From contig CAIUAN010000006.1 in assembly GCA_903897145.1 (NCBI GenBank), forward strand, positions 24,776 to 88,775: a stretch of 64,000 nt of DNA, written 5' to 3'. The stretch is from an uncultured Bacteroidia bacterium (GTDB lineage Bacteria; Bacteroidota; Bacteroidia; Bacteroidales; Prolixibacteraceae). Made by a program: the position numbers and the translations under genes. Under the pieces are notes generated by a model. It had not been told where the DNA came from and did not search any database. It worked only from the letters and a program-made list of their open reading frames with translations. This document shows, piece after piece, positions 35,001-43,516 of the stretch. Position 1 is the stretch's first letter. Every line of letters starts with the position of its first letter.

Positions 35001-35030
35001 TTTGACATAGTTTTTATTCTTTTAAATTTA
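35001..35030 (+). promoter_or_regulatory. Putative promoter of the sulfatase gene
   Basis: TTTG (35001-35004) is followed after 18 bases by TAAATTTA (35023-35030), seven of eight positions of TAnnTTTG, with the same spacing as the tRNA-Ser promoter. The sulfatase ATG lies 31 bases further on. Confidence 0.5.
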
Positions 35031-35060
35031 TTGCTAAATATTCTGTAAAACAGTTGTACG

Positions 35061-36476
35061 ATGCGTTGGACCTTCCCTAATTTAAAAGCAGTAGCAATTG
35101 GTAGTTTAGTCGTGTTTGGATCTAATCTGGTCCAGGCAAAAACATCTAAATTGCCCAATATCATACACATCCATTCCGACGACCATCGGTCAGATGGTTT
35201 GCATGCCTTAGGGACGCCACAGCTCATCACCCCAAATTTAGATGCGCTGATTGAGCGAGGGGTCACATTTACCCATTGTTACACCATGGGTTCTATGATC
35301 GGTGCTGTGTGCACACCTAGTCGTACGATGCTTCTTACGGGTCGATCGTGGCAACGCATTCCGGAAGCGCCAGATGCAGCCTCAAATGCTGCTGATCCAT
35401 CAACATTTCTTCCTCGTGTGATCCAGGCAGCTGGGTATCAGACCTGGCATATGGGTAAGAAGGGGAATGGTTTTATAGCTGGGATTCAAGAGTTTGAAAC
35501 CAGTATAATCGATGGTGGAATGGGTGAGACACCCCAGGATGACCGGGCACATTGTTGTAAGCGGATGGCTGATCGCACCATTGAATTTCTAGAAAGCCGT
35601 TCGAAAGGTAAGGATTCTAAGCCTTTCTATATCTATCTTGCACCTCCTGTTCCTCATGATCCTCGCTTTGCTGAACCTGAGTTTCAAAAGCTTTACGATC
35701 CCACTAAAATAACTCTTTCCCCCGCTTTTTTGCCACTGCATCCTTTTGACAATGGCGAAATTACTGTGCGTGATGAGCAGACTGCTCCTTGGCCGCGAAC
35801 ACCTGAAGATACCAAACAGCAACTCGCCGATTATTACGCATGTATTACGGGCCTTGATTATCATGTTGGGCGTATATTCGCTGAGCTAAAGACTAAAGGA
35901 TTGTTAGAAAATACCATCGTTATATTCAGTGGTGACAATGGCCTTTCGATGGGTGATCACGGACTTTTTGGAAAACAAAATTTATATGAATTTGGGGGTA
36001 TGCATGTGCCGCTTGTCATTGCTGGTCCTGGCATATCGAAAGGGAAAAGTGATGCTCTGGTTTATCTGATGGATTTATTCCCAACTATAGCTGAGTTTGC
36101 CAGGGCAAAAGACCCTATGGGTGTTGAGGGTAAGAGTCTAGTGCCATTATTAATGGGACAGAAAACGAAAGTGCGCGAAGTGCTTTACACTGGTTATCGT
36201 GATTGTCAGCGCTCTATTCGTGATGATCGTTGGAAGTTAATCCGTTATCCACTTATTAATTACACACAGTTGTTCGATCTAAGCACTGACCCGCATGAAT
36301 TAAATAATCTTGCCGATCAGGCGAATTCAAACGAGACGGTTCAGAAGATGACAAGTTTGCTTGAAAAGGAGATGGCTGATTATAGCGATAAATTTCCACT
36401 CGTTGTCACCAATCCTAAACCTGCCGAATGGACACCGCCACCATTGGGTAGTAAAATAAAGAATGGGAAGAAGTAA
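35061..36476 (+). CDS. Type I (formylglycine) sulfatase, secreted
   Basis: A 471-residue exported sulfatase of the S1 family. A signal peptide (about residues 1-28, ending LVQAK) precedes metal ligands HSDDHRSDG. The formylglycine site is CTPSRTMLLTG with Cys as the modified residue, so it needs an anSME-type or FGE maturase that is not in this window. Further sites are HMGKKGNG, APPVPHDPRF, FSGDNGLSMGDHGLFGKQ (metal ligand Asp-Asn) and a C-terminal RDDRWKLIRYP. The substrate, probably a sulfated glycan, is unknown; there is no SusC/SusD pair nearby. It sits directly after tRNA-Leu. Confidence 0.9.
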   Translation: MRWTFPNLKAVAIGSLVVFGSNLVQAKTSKLPNIIHIHSDDHRSDGLHALGTPQLITPNLDALIERGVTFTHCYTMGSMIGAVCTPSRTMLLTGRSWQRIPEAPDAASNAADPSTFLPRVIQAAGYQTWHMGKKGNGFIAGIQEFETSIIDGGMGETPQDDRAHCCKRMADRTIEFLESRSKGKDSKPFYIYLAPPVPHDPRFAEPEFQKLYDPTKITLSPAFLPLHPFDNGEITVRDEQTAPWPRTPEDTKQQLADYYACITGLDYHVGRIFAELKTKGLLENTIVIFSGDNGLSMGDHGLFGKQNLYEFGGMHVPLVIAGPGISKGKSDALVYLMDLFPTIAEFARAKDPMGVEGKSLVPLLMGQKTKVREVLYTGYRDCQRSIRDDRWKLIRYPLINYTQLFDLSTDPHELNNLADQANSNETVQKMTSLLEKEMADYSDKFPLVVTNPKPAEWTPPPLGSKIKNGKK

Positions 36477-36528
36477 AAATGGATAACTCTTCAGGTCTTT
36501 TTTTTAGATTCGGCTCTCCCTATGATCA

Positions 36529-36867
36529 TTAAAACCTCGATCCAAAGAGGTCTTTTTTCTTGAGGAGATTGGCAAGCTCCGATTCGTTGTGGATGTTGAG
36601 CTTTTTGTAAATGCTGTGAATTTCATCTGTAAAGTCTACCTCTGTAATACAAAGATTTTCCTTAATCTGCTCATAATTCATGCCATCCATCACACACCAA
36701 ACTATCCGTTGTTCTCTGATGGTGAGATTTTCGTTGATGATTTTAAGCGCTTTGTAAAAGGCAGAGACCTTTTTTGCAATGTCTACTGTAAAATAGGTAT
36801 CTCCAGAATCGATTAAGTTAAGGACTTTAACTGGTCGTGAATCGCTTGGCCCTTTTGATTTTTTCAT
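36529..36867 (-). CDS. Receiver-less LuxR/NarL-type HTH protein
   Basis: A 112-residue protein that matches the C-terminal half of the NarL-type response regulator encoded 260 bases upstream on the same strand. The shared parts are the linker (GDTYFTVDIAKKVSAFYKA against GGSFISPNIARKMAEFFQS), LTIREQRIV and IYKKLNIHNESELANLLKK. It has no receiver domain. The helix that should contact DNA reads ITEVDFTDEIHSIYKKL, with acidic residues where the neighbour has SIDTVRSHIRNLYKKL, so DNA binding is doubtful. It may be a truncated duplicate that works by dimerising with other regulators, or a decaying gene. Confidence 0.75.
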   Translation of the reverse strand: MKKSKGPSDSRPVKVLNLIDSGDTYFTVDIAKKVSAFYKALKIINENLTIREQRIVWCVMDGMNYEQIKENLCITEVDFTDEIHSIYKKLNIHNESELANLLKKKDLFGSRF

Positions 36868-37125
36868 GCTTTTATTGACATTGTTACTACTGCAAAATAT
36901 TAAAATACCCTACTATGCTGTAATCTGAAAATTGAGAAAGATGATCTTTTAACTGAAACTTGGTTTTTAATTAATGTCAAAATTAAATTATTTTTTGGAA
37001 GATCAAAGAGCTTTTTAGTCACATAATGATGTGTCACTGAAATGTAACTAGTATGTAATCAGGCTTTCAGAGTTGTTTTTTCGAGGAAGTGTGGGTTGTT
37101 TTAAAACAGGAGATCGAAATTCAAT

Positions 37126-37731
37126 TTATTTACGCATCAAATTAAAAAGCTCAGCCTTACTGTTAATGCTAAGTTTCTTGTATAGATTTCGGATGTGTGA
37201 TCTCACCGTATCAATAGAAATAGCGTATTTGTCACCAATCATTTTGTAGCTGTGACCTTCTAAGATCCCATCAATGATATCTTTTTCTCTCGTTGTCACA
37301 CTTTCTTTTAAAGTTCTTGTAGACTGAAAGAATTCTGCCATTTTACGAGCTATATTAGGCGATATAAATGAACCCCCAGCTTGTGTGATCTCGAATATTT
37401 CAGCAAGCTCAGTCTGGTTAGAGCCTTTGTAGATGTAACCTATAGCACCAAGTCTTAGACCTGTAAACAAGGCATCTGAATCATCTATACTTGATTGAAG
37501 TAATATTTTTGTTTTTGGAAATCGATCTAGAATTAAAGGAATGGCATCTAGGCCATTCATTTCTGCCATTAAAATATCAAGTAAAATATAGTCTACCTTG
37601 AGGTCTGCTGCTAAATAAGAGGTAGGGCCGGGGAAGATACCAATACAATTGTATCCTTTGATAAACTTGATTTTTTCGCTTAATATTTCTGCTAAATTGA
37701 GATCGTCATCGACAATTATAATCGTTTTCAT
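37126..37731 (-). CDS. NarL/LuxR-family response regulator
   Basis: A 201-residue two-component regulator. The receiver domain (about residues 1-120) has acidic pocket VDDDLN, phospho-acceptor Asp52 in YILLDILMAEMNG and the switch serine region ILLQSSIDD. The C-terminal LuxR-type HTH (about 140-200) has VTTREKDIIDGILEGHSYKMIGDKYAISIDTVRSHIRNLYKKL. No histidine kinase is adjacent, so it is an orphan in this window. A shorter paralogue without receiver lies downstream. Confidence 0.9.
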   Translation of the reverse strand: MKTIIIVDDDLNLAEILSEKIKFIKGYNCIGIFPGPTSYLAADLKVDYILLDILMAEMNGLDAIPLILDRFPKTKILLQSSIDDSDALFTGLRLGAIGYIYKGSNQTELAEIFEITQAGGSFISPNIARKMAEFFQSTRTLKESVTTREKDIIDGILEGHSYKMIGDKYAISIDTVRSHIRNLYKKLSINSKAELFNLMRK

Positions 37732-37927
37732 GGTGGATAATTATTTTGTTAGGTTTTTAGGTTTAATACAAATTCAAATATATACAATTTAGAGTTATTT
37801 CCTCGGTTAGTAACACTAAAATGGGATATGAATTGTATTAAATTAGCATAAATTGAATACAAAATATTTCTTTGGTTCGACCAATAACCAGATCTTTTTA
37901 CCTTTGAGCATTAAAAATTTGTTGGCA

Positions 37928-38932
37928 ATGAGATTTCTACTTGTATTTACTTTATTTGTTCTATTCCTGATTCGTTGTGCTGAAGAAAAGCCGTCTGACT
38001 TTCGGAAGATTTCAGGTCTAACTCAAGGGACTACTTATCATATTACTTACGAAGACTTAGCCGATCAGGATTTCAAACCTACGGTTGACTCCTTGCTTCA
38101 AATTATCGATTTAACATTCTCCGCTTATATTCCGAACTCGCTCATCTCGAGAATTAATCGAAATGATACTTCGGTTGTTTTAAATGATCTATTTATTGAG
38201 CTGTATGATAAGTCAGTAGAGATTAATAAACAAACTAATGGAGCCTTCGATCTGACTGTCGGCCCGTTGGTGAATGCGTGGGGTTTTGGTCCTGAAAGTC
38301 GGATTAAAATGACTCCGGCTCGTGTCGATAGTCTGCTTCAGTTTGTAGGAATGGATAAAGTGAGATTGGAAAATCGAAAAATCATCAAATCTAATCCTGG
38401 AATTAAGCTTGATGTGAACTCAATCGCTCAAGGCTATTCGGTAGATCTGCTATTCCGTTATCTAGAGTCGCATGGTATTAAAAATTTCATGGTCGAGATC
38501 GGTGGAGAGGTGAGGAGCAAAGGGAAAAATTCGTTAGGGGGCCGATGGCGTATTGGTTTGGATCGCCCAGAAGAGGGCGCAAGCGTTCCTGGACAAAGCC
38601 TTCAGAGTATTATCCTAATTGATAATCGAGCGATCACCACCTCAGGGAGCTATCGTAAATATTTTGAAGAGAATGGCAAGAAGTATTCCCACATCATTGA
38701 TCCTCATACAGGCTATCCATATAAAAATAGTCTGCTCAGCGTTACCGTAATTGCTGCTGACGCACTAACAGCCGACGGTTATGATACTCCCTTGATGGTG
38801 CTTGGCCTTGAAGGGGCTCGTAAAGTGCTTAAACAGCATCCCGAACTTAAGGCTTACATGATTTATACCGATGAAAATGGGGTATATCAAATAGAATATT
38901 CAAAGGGAATAGAATTTGATAAAGATAACTAA
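37928..38932 (+). CDS. apbE: FAD:protein FMN transferase (ApbE family)
   Basis: A 334-residue flavinyltransferase that attaches FMN to threonine of NqrB/C, RnfG/D and similar membrane proteins. The first 17 residues end in a lipobox-like LIRCAEE, so it is likely a periplasm-facing lipoprotein. Typical segments are SGLTQGTTYHITY, TFSAYIPNSLISRIN, NGAFDLTVGPLVNAWGFG, KLDVNSIAQGYSVD, MVEIGGEVRSKG and the C-terminal HIIDPHTGYP and AADALTADGYDT. I start at the ATG at 37928; the upstream TTG frame would mask the signal. No rnf or nqr gene lies nearby. The next gene starts 8 bases later. Confidence 0.92.
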   Translation: MRFLLVFTLFVLFLIRCAEEKPSDFRKISGLTQGTTYHITYEDLADQDFKPTVDSLLQIIDLTFSAYIPNSLISRINRNDTSVVLNDLFIELYDKSVEINKQTNGAFDLTVGPLVNAWGFGPESRIKMTPARVDSLLQFVGMDKVRLENRKIIKSNPGIKLDVNSIAQGYSVDLLFRYLESHGIKNFMVEIGGEVRSKGKNSLGGRWRIGLDRPEEGASVPGQSLQSIILIDNRAITTSGSYRKYFEENGKKYSHIIDPHTGYPYKNSLLSVTVIAADALTADGYDTPLMVLGLEGARKVLKQHPELKAYMIYTDENGVYQIEYSKGIEFDKDN

Positions 38933-38940
38933 CTTCAACT

Positions 38941-40269
38941 ATGAAGCCATTGGCCACAGCAGAAAATAAGGTCTTAATTAAAGGCGATCCCAAAGTTATT
39001 CAGGCTTGGGTGATGTATGACTGGGCTAATTCGGTTTATCAACTAACTATTGCCTCGACTATTTTCCCGATTTATTACAATGCTGTCACACGCCATGGAT
39101 CTGACTTTGTCGTTGATTTCTTTGGGTTTAAGGTGGTTAATACGGTGCTTTACTCTTGGGCTATCTCGGTGGCCTATCTTTTAGTTGCCTTAGGATCCCC
39201 CATATTTTCATCTATCGCAGACTACTCTGGAAGACGTAAAGCGTTTATGCGTGGCTTTACTCTCCTGGGGGCAGCAGGATGCGGATTACTTTACTTCTTT
39301 GATTCCAGCCATATCGAACTTGGAATTATTGCTTTTACCCTTGCCACCATTGGTTATGGTGGAAGCATCGTATTTTACAACTCATTTTTGCCTGTCATTG
39401 CTGAGCCTGAAGATCAAGATCGGATAAGTGCTAAAGGCTATTCAATGGGCTATCTGGGCGGTGTGATCTTGCTCCTGTTTAATCTGCTATTGATCATGAA
39501 ACCTCAATGGGTTGGACTCTCTACGCAATCGGATCTGCCTCCTCGTATTGCCTTTGTCACGGTCTGCCTGTGGTGGATTGGTTTTTCTTCCATCACATTT
39601 AAAAAACTGCCCAAGTATGTGTATGGCCAAAACATAGATCGTAATCATGTTTGGCTCCATGGCTACCATGAATTACAAGCGGTTTTTAAGCAAGTGAGGA
39701 GTTCATTTCGATTAAGTGTTTTTCTTTTAGCATTTTTCTTCTTGATGATGGGGATACTGACAACCATGTTCATGGCTGCTTCGTTTGGCGAAAAGGAGTT
39801 AGGTTTAAAGGACGATGTTCTGATTCCAACGATTCTGATTATTCAACTGGTGGCGATTTTAGGTGCCTGGCTCTTTGCAAAACTATCTGGTAGGATAGGA
39901 AATGTTCAGGCGCTACTGGTCACTGTCTTTGTCTGGATCTTGATTTGTATTTATGCTTTTACCATACAGAATGCAGTCGGATTTATTGTGGCCGCACTTT
40001 TTATTGGTCTTGTCATGGGTGGATCACAGTCGTTGGCACGCTCTACGTATTCGAAAATGCTCCCTGAAACGAAAGACCATACCTCGTTTTTTAGCTTCTA
40101 CGATGTGATGGAGAAGATGGCCACTGTTGCTGGTACCTTTAGTTTTGGACTTATTGAAATGTGGACTGGAAGCATGCGTTATTCAGTGCTATCTATTGCT
40201 GGTTTCTTTTTAATCGGATTCCTATTTTTATTGATCCTTGTTAAGCACGAAAGAGTTTTGAGTAGATAA
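38941..40269 (+). CDS. MFS transporter, UMF1 (Atg22-like) family
   Basis: A 442-residue membrane protein with about 12 spans. It fits the UMF1/Atg22-related branch of the major facilitator superfamily: N-terminal VIQAWVMYDWANSVYQLTIASTIFPIYY, the loop ADYSGRRKAFM, and the C-terminal LARSTYSKMLPETKDHTSFFSFYDVMEKMATVAG. The Atg22 relative exports amino acids from yeast vacuoles, but bacterial substrates are unknown. It follows apbE by 8 bases and may be co-transcribed, without a clear functional link. Confidence 0.88.
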   Translation: MKPLATAENKVLIKGDPKVIQAWVMYDWANSVYQLTIASTIFPIYYNAVTRHGSDFVVDFFGFKVVNTVLYSWAISVAYLLVALGSPIFSSIADYSGRRKAFMRGFTLLGAAGCGLLYFFDSSHIELGIIAFTLATIGYGGSIVFYNSFLPVIAEPEDQDRISAKGYSMGYLGGVILLLFNLLLIMKPQWVGLSTQSDLPPRIAFVTVCLWWIGFSSITFKKLPKYVYGQNIDRNHVWLHGYHELQAVFKQVRSSFRLSVFLLAFFFLMMGILTTMFMAASFGEKELGLKDDVLIPTILIIQLVAILGAWLFAKLSGRIGNVQALLVTVFVWILICIYAFTIQNAVGFIVAALFIGLVMGGSQSLARSTYSKMLPETKDHTSFFSFYDVMEKMATVAGTFSFGLIEMWTGSMRYSVLSIAGFFLIGFLFLLILVKHERVLSR

Positions 40270-40453
40270 TCTTGATCGTATTCCGATTAATCTAAAATTG
40301 TTATGTCTTTGCTAAAGATTATGGTTTACTACCTTTATTCTCAATTTTACTTTGTAATTTTATCCGCAGGATTTTGATAGGTCAACCCGTAGTTATCGAA
40401 ATCTAATATTTCAAGTCATATCTCAATTATTAATAGCTTATAGTTACGAATTA

Positions 40454-41398
40454 ATGAAGCGTTATTTGAATTTTACTCTGAAAGGGAGTCAGTTTTTGCC
40501 TGTTTGGATCGCTTTCATCTTTTTCTTTATGATCCCCTATTACCTGCTTCAAGGTGAGATGGCTTCACTTACGGCAATTGAGGTTTCATCTGAAGGTCCT
40601 TCAAAACTATTTTTTATCTACTTGCTTTGTGTCGTATCAATGGCCTTTGTCTTCCTATTTTATATGGTTAAACTGGTCGTTCAGAGTCTTGAATACAATG
40701 GGGTTCGACTGTCTGTTGATTATCATCCTAATAAATACATTGGCATTGTAATCACAGGTATTATGCTGTCAATTATTTCTCTAGGTATTTATATCCCATG
40801 GTTTATTCGAAATTTACACCGTTTTTTTGTTCATGGAGTGGTCTATAATTCCCATAAATTTGCTTTTAGAGGCAAGGGAGGTCGACTTTTTCTAACCCTT
40901 ACTCTTACCATATTTATCCCATTCTTGGTATTAGGAATTATCTTGTTTAGTATCCTTAATTCAAATATCGACCTTTGGATCTATCAGATTATTGTCATGT
41001 TCGCCCTAGCTCCCAATATCTATTTGATCTATAAATGGTTGGTAGATATTCGGTATAAAAATTACATGATTAAATGGGAGACAAAATTCTTCCCAGCCAC
41101 GGGTCGAATTGCTGGTGAACTTGTTCTTGCGGTCCTAACTTTGGGTATTTATTTCCCGATGGCTTACCTTCGACTTTATCGTTATTTTACCCAGCATACC
41201 AAGAGCAATATCGTGGATGGTAAGCAGCTAATTGTTGGCTATGATGGGCATTTATGGAGTGACTTCTTGTTTATTTGGGGTCAGATCTTACTTATGATTG
41301 TAACCTTAGGGATCTATTATCCATGGGCATTTAGCCGCATCATTCGCCGTGTCCTAAATCAGACCTATCTCTCAACCTTAGAGCTTTCTATTGCTTGA
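40454..41398 (+). CDS. DUF898 (YjgN-like) membrane protein
   Basis: A 314-residue inner-membrane protein with about eight spans. Its repeat-like motif occurs three times: ISLGIYIPWFIRNLHRFF, LTLGIYFPMAYLRLYRYF and VTLGIYYPWAFSRIIRRV, each a span followed by a tryptophan/arginine loop. Another mark is YNSHKFAFRGKGG in the intervening loop. This pattern is that of DUF898/YjgN, whose function is unknown. The 3' end overlaps the convergent hydrolase gene by 11 bases. Confidence 0.8.
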   Translation: MKRYLNFTLKGSQFLPVWIAFIFFFMIPYYLLQGEMASLTAIEVSSEGPSKLFFIYLLCVVSMAFVFLFYMVKLVVQSLEYNGVRLSVDYHPNKYIGIVITGIMLSIISLGIYIPWFIRNLHRFFVHGVVYNSHKFAFRGKGGRLFLTLTLTIFIPFLVLGIILFSILNSNIDLWIYQIIVMFALAPNIYLIYKWLVDIRYKNYMIKWETKFFPATGRIAGELVLAVLTLGIYFPMAYLRLYRYFTQHTKSNIVDGKQLIVGYDGHLWSDFLFIWGQILLMIVTLGIYYPWAFSRIIRRVLNQTYLSTLELSIA

Positions 41399-42323
41399 TA
41401 AATAGGGTAATTTGCTCCATCAACTCTTTATTAATCGCTAGGGTAGGATCCATATATGTTGCAATATTTAAATTGCGATCTAAAGGTGCTGTTTTAAGGA
41501 TGTGATTCATCCCTTCGATAAGTTTAAGCTTAGCTTTTGGAAGCGCTTTTGAAAGCCGTTGGGCATCCGCTGTTCCAACTTGTATATCAGTAGTTCCTTG
41601 GAGTATCAAGACTGGTATTTTTAGTTTGGCAATCTCTTTTTGAGGATCGTATTTAAACCATGAGATCATATAGGGCTGTACCGACTTTCGAAATAGTGCG
41701 TTTAATTCTGGCGGGGTCTGTTCGACTAATTTGCCTTTTACAAGATCATCTAGAATCGTATTAATGGTCATGGATAATGATGGTGGTTGATTTTTTAGCT
41801 GTTCCCTCAGGATTTTATCCGCCGCTTGTCCAGCCCCTGCAATAGAGATATATTGATCCACATTTTTCCCCTGTGCTGCGATCATCCCAATCAGAGATCC
41901 TTCGCTATGGCCTATGATGATAACTTTCTTGAATTTCAATTCGGTTTTAAGATAGTTACACCAGGCTGCTGCGTCATTGATATAGGTACCAAACCGAAGG
42001 TCTGACTCTTGTAATCCAGCACTTCGACTTTTCCCAATCCCTCTTTTATCATACCGCAGTGATGCAATCCCCGATTGGCGAAGACCCTCTGCCAGCATCT
42101 TTAAGGAGTTATTAGTCATCCCTTGGTTGTTCCCATCTCTATCGGTAGGACCTGACCCTGCAATTAGCAAGGCCACAGTTCTTGAAACGTTTTTATCTGG
42201 TGAGATTAGCGTTCCTTCAAGCTCTCCTGTTGCTGTCTTGAGGACAGTAATGTTACTCTGCTGAGCACTAACGGCCCATGTGTTTAGGGAGATTGCAAGC
42301 ATTAAAACAAAAATTGCTTTCAT
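41388..42323 (-). CDS. Secreted alpha/beta-hydrolase
   Basis: A 311-residue exported hydrolase. The signal peptide is about residues 1-20 (LAISLNTWAVSAQ). The fold is shown by ALLIAGSGPTDRDGNNQ (oxyanion region), LRYDKRGIGKS, the nucleophile elbow VIIGHSEGSLIG, the acid in LILQGTTDIQVG and the His in LIEGMNHILK. These match the bacterial family often annotated as serine aminopeptidase-like or dienelactone-hydrolase-like. The substrate is unknown. It overlaps the convergent DUF898 gene at the 3' end and follows sdpI by about 40 bases. Confidence 0.87.
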   Translation of the reverse strand: MKAIFVLMLAISLNTWAVSAQQSNITVLKTATGELEGTLISPDKNVSRTVALLIAGSGPTDRDGNNQGMTNNSLKMLAEGLRQSGIASLRYDKRGIGKSRSAGLQESDLRFGTYINDAAAWCNYLKTELKFKKVIIIGHSEGSLIGMIAAQGKNVDQYISIAGAGQAADKILREQLKNQPPSLSMTINTILDDLVKGKLVEQTPPELNALFRKSVQPYMISWFKYDPQKEIAKLKIPVLILQGTTDIQVGTADAQRLSKALPKAKLKLIEGMNHILKTAPLDRNLNIATYMDPTLAINKELMEQITLFIKQ

Positions 42324-42362
42324 GGGTCGTGGAATTATTGATTCATACTTGGTGAGCTCCTA

Positions 42363-43010
42363 TTAATCTTTGATGTTTTTTACAATTTTCTGATAGATGA
42401 CGTAGGAATAAATGATAGGTACAAACGTGCAAATTAGGATAACAGGTACTAAAATTGGATAGCCGTCTTTAAATATTAAGGAGACGATAACCCCCAATAA
42501 TCCGCTCCAGAACCAAAGCTTCCCTGCCATGCGATGAGTTTTTGCCCAGACTTCATCGCTATTTAAGGTCCAAGGAACTTTAATTCCCACAAAATAATTT
42601 GGCTTAATAGTCCCAAGATAATTACCTAATAACATAAATAAAAAGAACACTAAGTTGGAGGTGAATAACTTCATATTCTGAATTTCATGAAGTTGATTGT
42701 AAATAATTAAACCAGTCATCATTCCAAAAAATACACCTAGAATGAGCCTAAGCTTGAAATAGCTTTGACTAAATATTTCGTAGTTCGCTTTCTTTGGGTC
42801 AATGAGAGGTAAAATAAGCATCAATAAGTAGATCCCTAATGGCAATATCAGATAAGTATACCTTGAGCCATAGCCATTTGGCTGGCCATTTAAATCGAAA
42901 TGGATGGGCATCTGTTCTGGTAGGTTATCCCAGTTTAAGAACAAATATACTATCGGTATTACTGCTATAATTAGAAGGGTAATCTCCTGTTTTAGGTCTC
43001 TATTTTTCAT
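42363..43010 (-). CDS. sdpI: SdpI-family membrane protein
   Basis: A 215-residue protein with six predicted spans: an N-terminal DUF1648 domain (with NWDNLPEQMPIHFDLNGQPNGYG) and a C-terminal SdpI domain (with GNYLGTIKPNYFVGIKVPWTLNSDEVWAKTHRMAGKLW). In Bacillus, SdpI gives immunity to the SdpC killing factor and signals to SdpR. No sdpC-like toxin gene is nearby. The start overlaps the end of the ArsR-family regulator gene by 11 bases, so the two are coupled. The gene symbol reflects family and not proven immunity. Confidence 0.88.
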   Translation of the reverse strand: MKNRDLKQEITLLIIAVIPIVYLFLNWDNLPEQMPIHFDLNGQPNGYGSRYTYLILPLGIYLLMLILPLIDPKKANYEIFSQSYFKLRLILGVFFGMMTGLIIYNQLHEIQNMKLFTSNLVFFLFMLLGNYLGTIKPNYFVGIKVPWTLNSDEVWAKTHRMAGKLWFWSGLLGVIVSLIFKDGYPILVPVILICTFVPIIYSYVIYQKIVKNIKD

Positions 43011-43269
43011 ATTTTCGTTGATTAAATTGAATCATCCATTTTACTAACTCATCAAAAACGGTGGTGTTAATTGAATATTTTTGGTATTGGCCTTGCCTAC
43101 TACTGACCACTAACCCAGCTTGCTTGAGAAGATCAAGATGGTGCGAAATACTGGGCTTTGTCATCTCGAATTGCTTTGCAATCTCGCCTGCAGTTAGGTC
43201 TCCCTTGTTTAAGTGCTCAAGGATCTCCCTCCGCGTAGGGTCATTTAAGGCTTTAAAAAAAGTATTCAC
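43000..43269 (-). CDS. sdpR: ArsR-family autorepressor (SdpR type)
   Basis: An 89-residue winged-helix regulator. Typical sequence is MNTFFKALNDPTRREILEHLNKGDLTAGEIAKQF, the recognition helix KPSISHHLDLLKQAGLV and the wing SSRQGQYQKYSIN. It has no cysteine metal site, as expected for the SdpR group and unlike ArsR proper. It overlaps sdpI and has a perfect 24-bp palindrome 13 bases before its ATG, so it very probably represses its own operon. Confidence 0.9.
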   Translation of the reverse strand: MNTFFKALNDPTRREILEHLNKGDLTAGEIAKQFEMTKPSISHHLDLLKQAGLVVSSRQGQYQKYSINTTVFDELVKWMIQFNQRKYEK

Positions 43270-43282
43270 GATTTTTGATTGT

Positions 43283-43306
43283 ATATTTAGACAAATGTCT
43301 AAATAT
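43283..43306. promoter_or_regulatory. Palindromic operator of sdpR-sdpI
   Basis: A perfect inverted repeat has two 11-base arms, ATATTTAGACA (43283-43293) and TGTCTAAATAT (43296-43306), around AA. It lies 13 bases upstream of the sdpR start. Size, symmetry and place fit an ArsR-type dimer site. Binding is inferred. Confidence 0.75.
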
Positions 43307-43479
43307 TATTTTAACTTTCCAATTGAATATTGAATTATTTTATGCGGATTAGAAATTATTGATTTTGCTTTTCGACTGGTGTTGATTTGGATAACCTTTC
43401 TGTGCTTTTTTTACTTCTTTTTATTGATAATCGGGTTGCTTTTTGTTGCAATACATTAAGATTCCAGTAAAAGTATTTT

Positions 43480-43487
43480 TATATTTG
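43480..43487 (+). promoter_or_regulatory. Putative -7 box of the bfn-thyA-folA operon
   Basis: TATATTTG matches TAnnTTTG about 30 bases before the bifunctional nuclease ATG. No -33 TTTG occurs at the right distance. Confidence 0.4.
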
Positions 43488-43516
43488 TTGCTTAATAGAT
43501 CTACCTTGTTTTTTAG

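Noticed and set aside
34790..35266. Open frames over tRNA-Leu and, on the minus strand, into the sulfatase
   Set aside because: They contain the tRNA and its hairpin or run antisense to an intact sulfatase gene; no family match.
37020..37033. Small dyad CACAT-AATG-ATGTG upstream of the receiver-less regulator
   Set aside because: Only five base pairs in an AT-rich region; expected by chance, so not called an operator.
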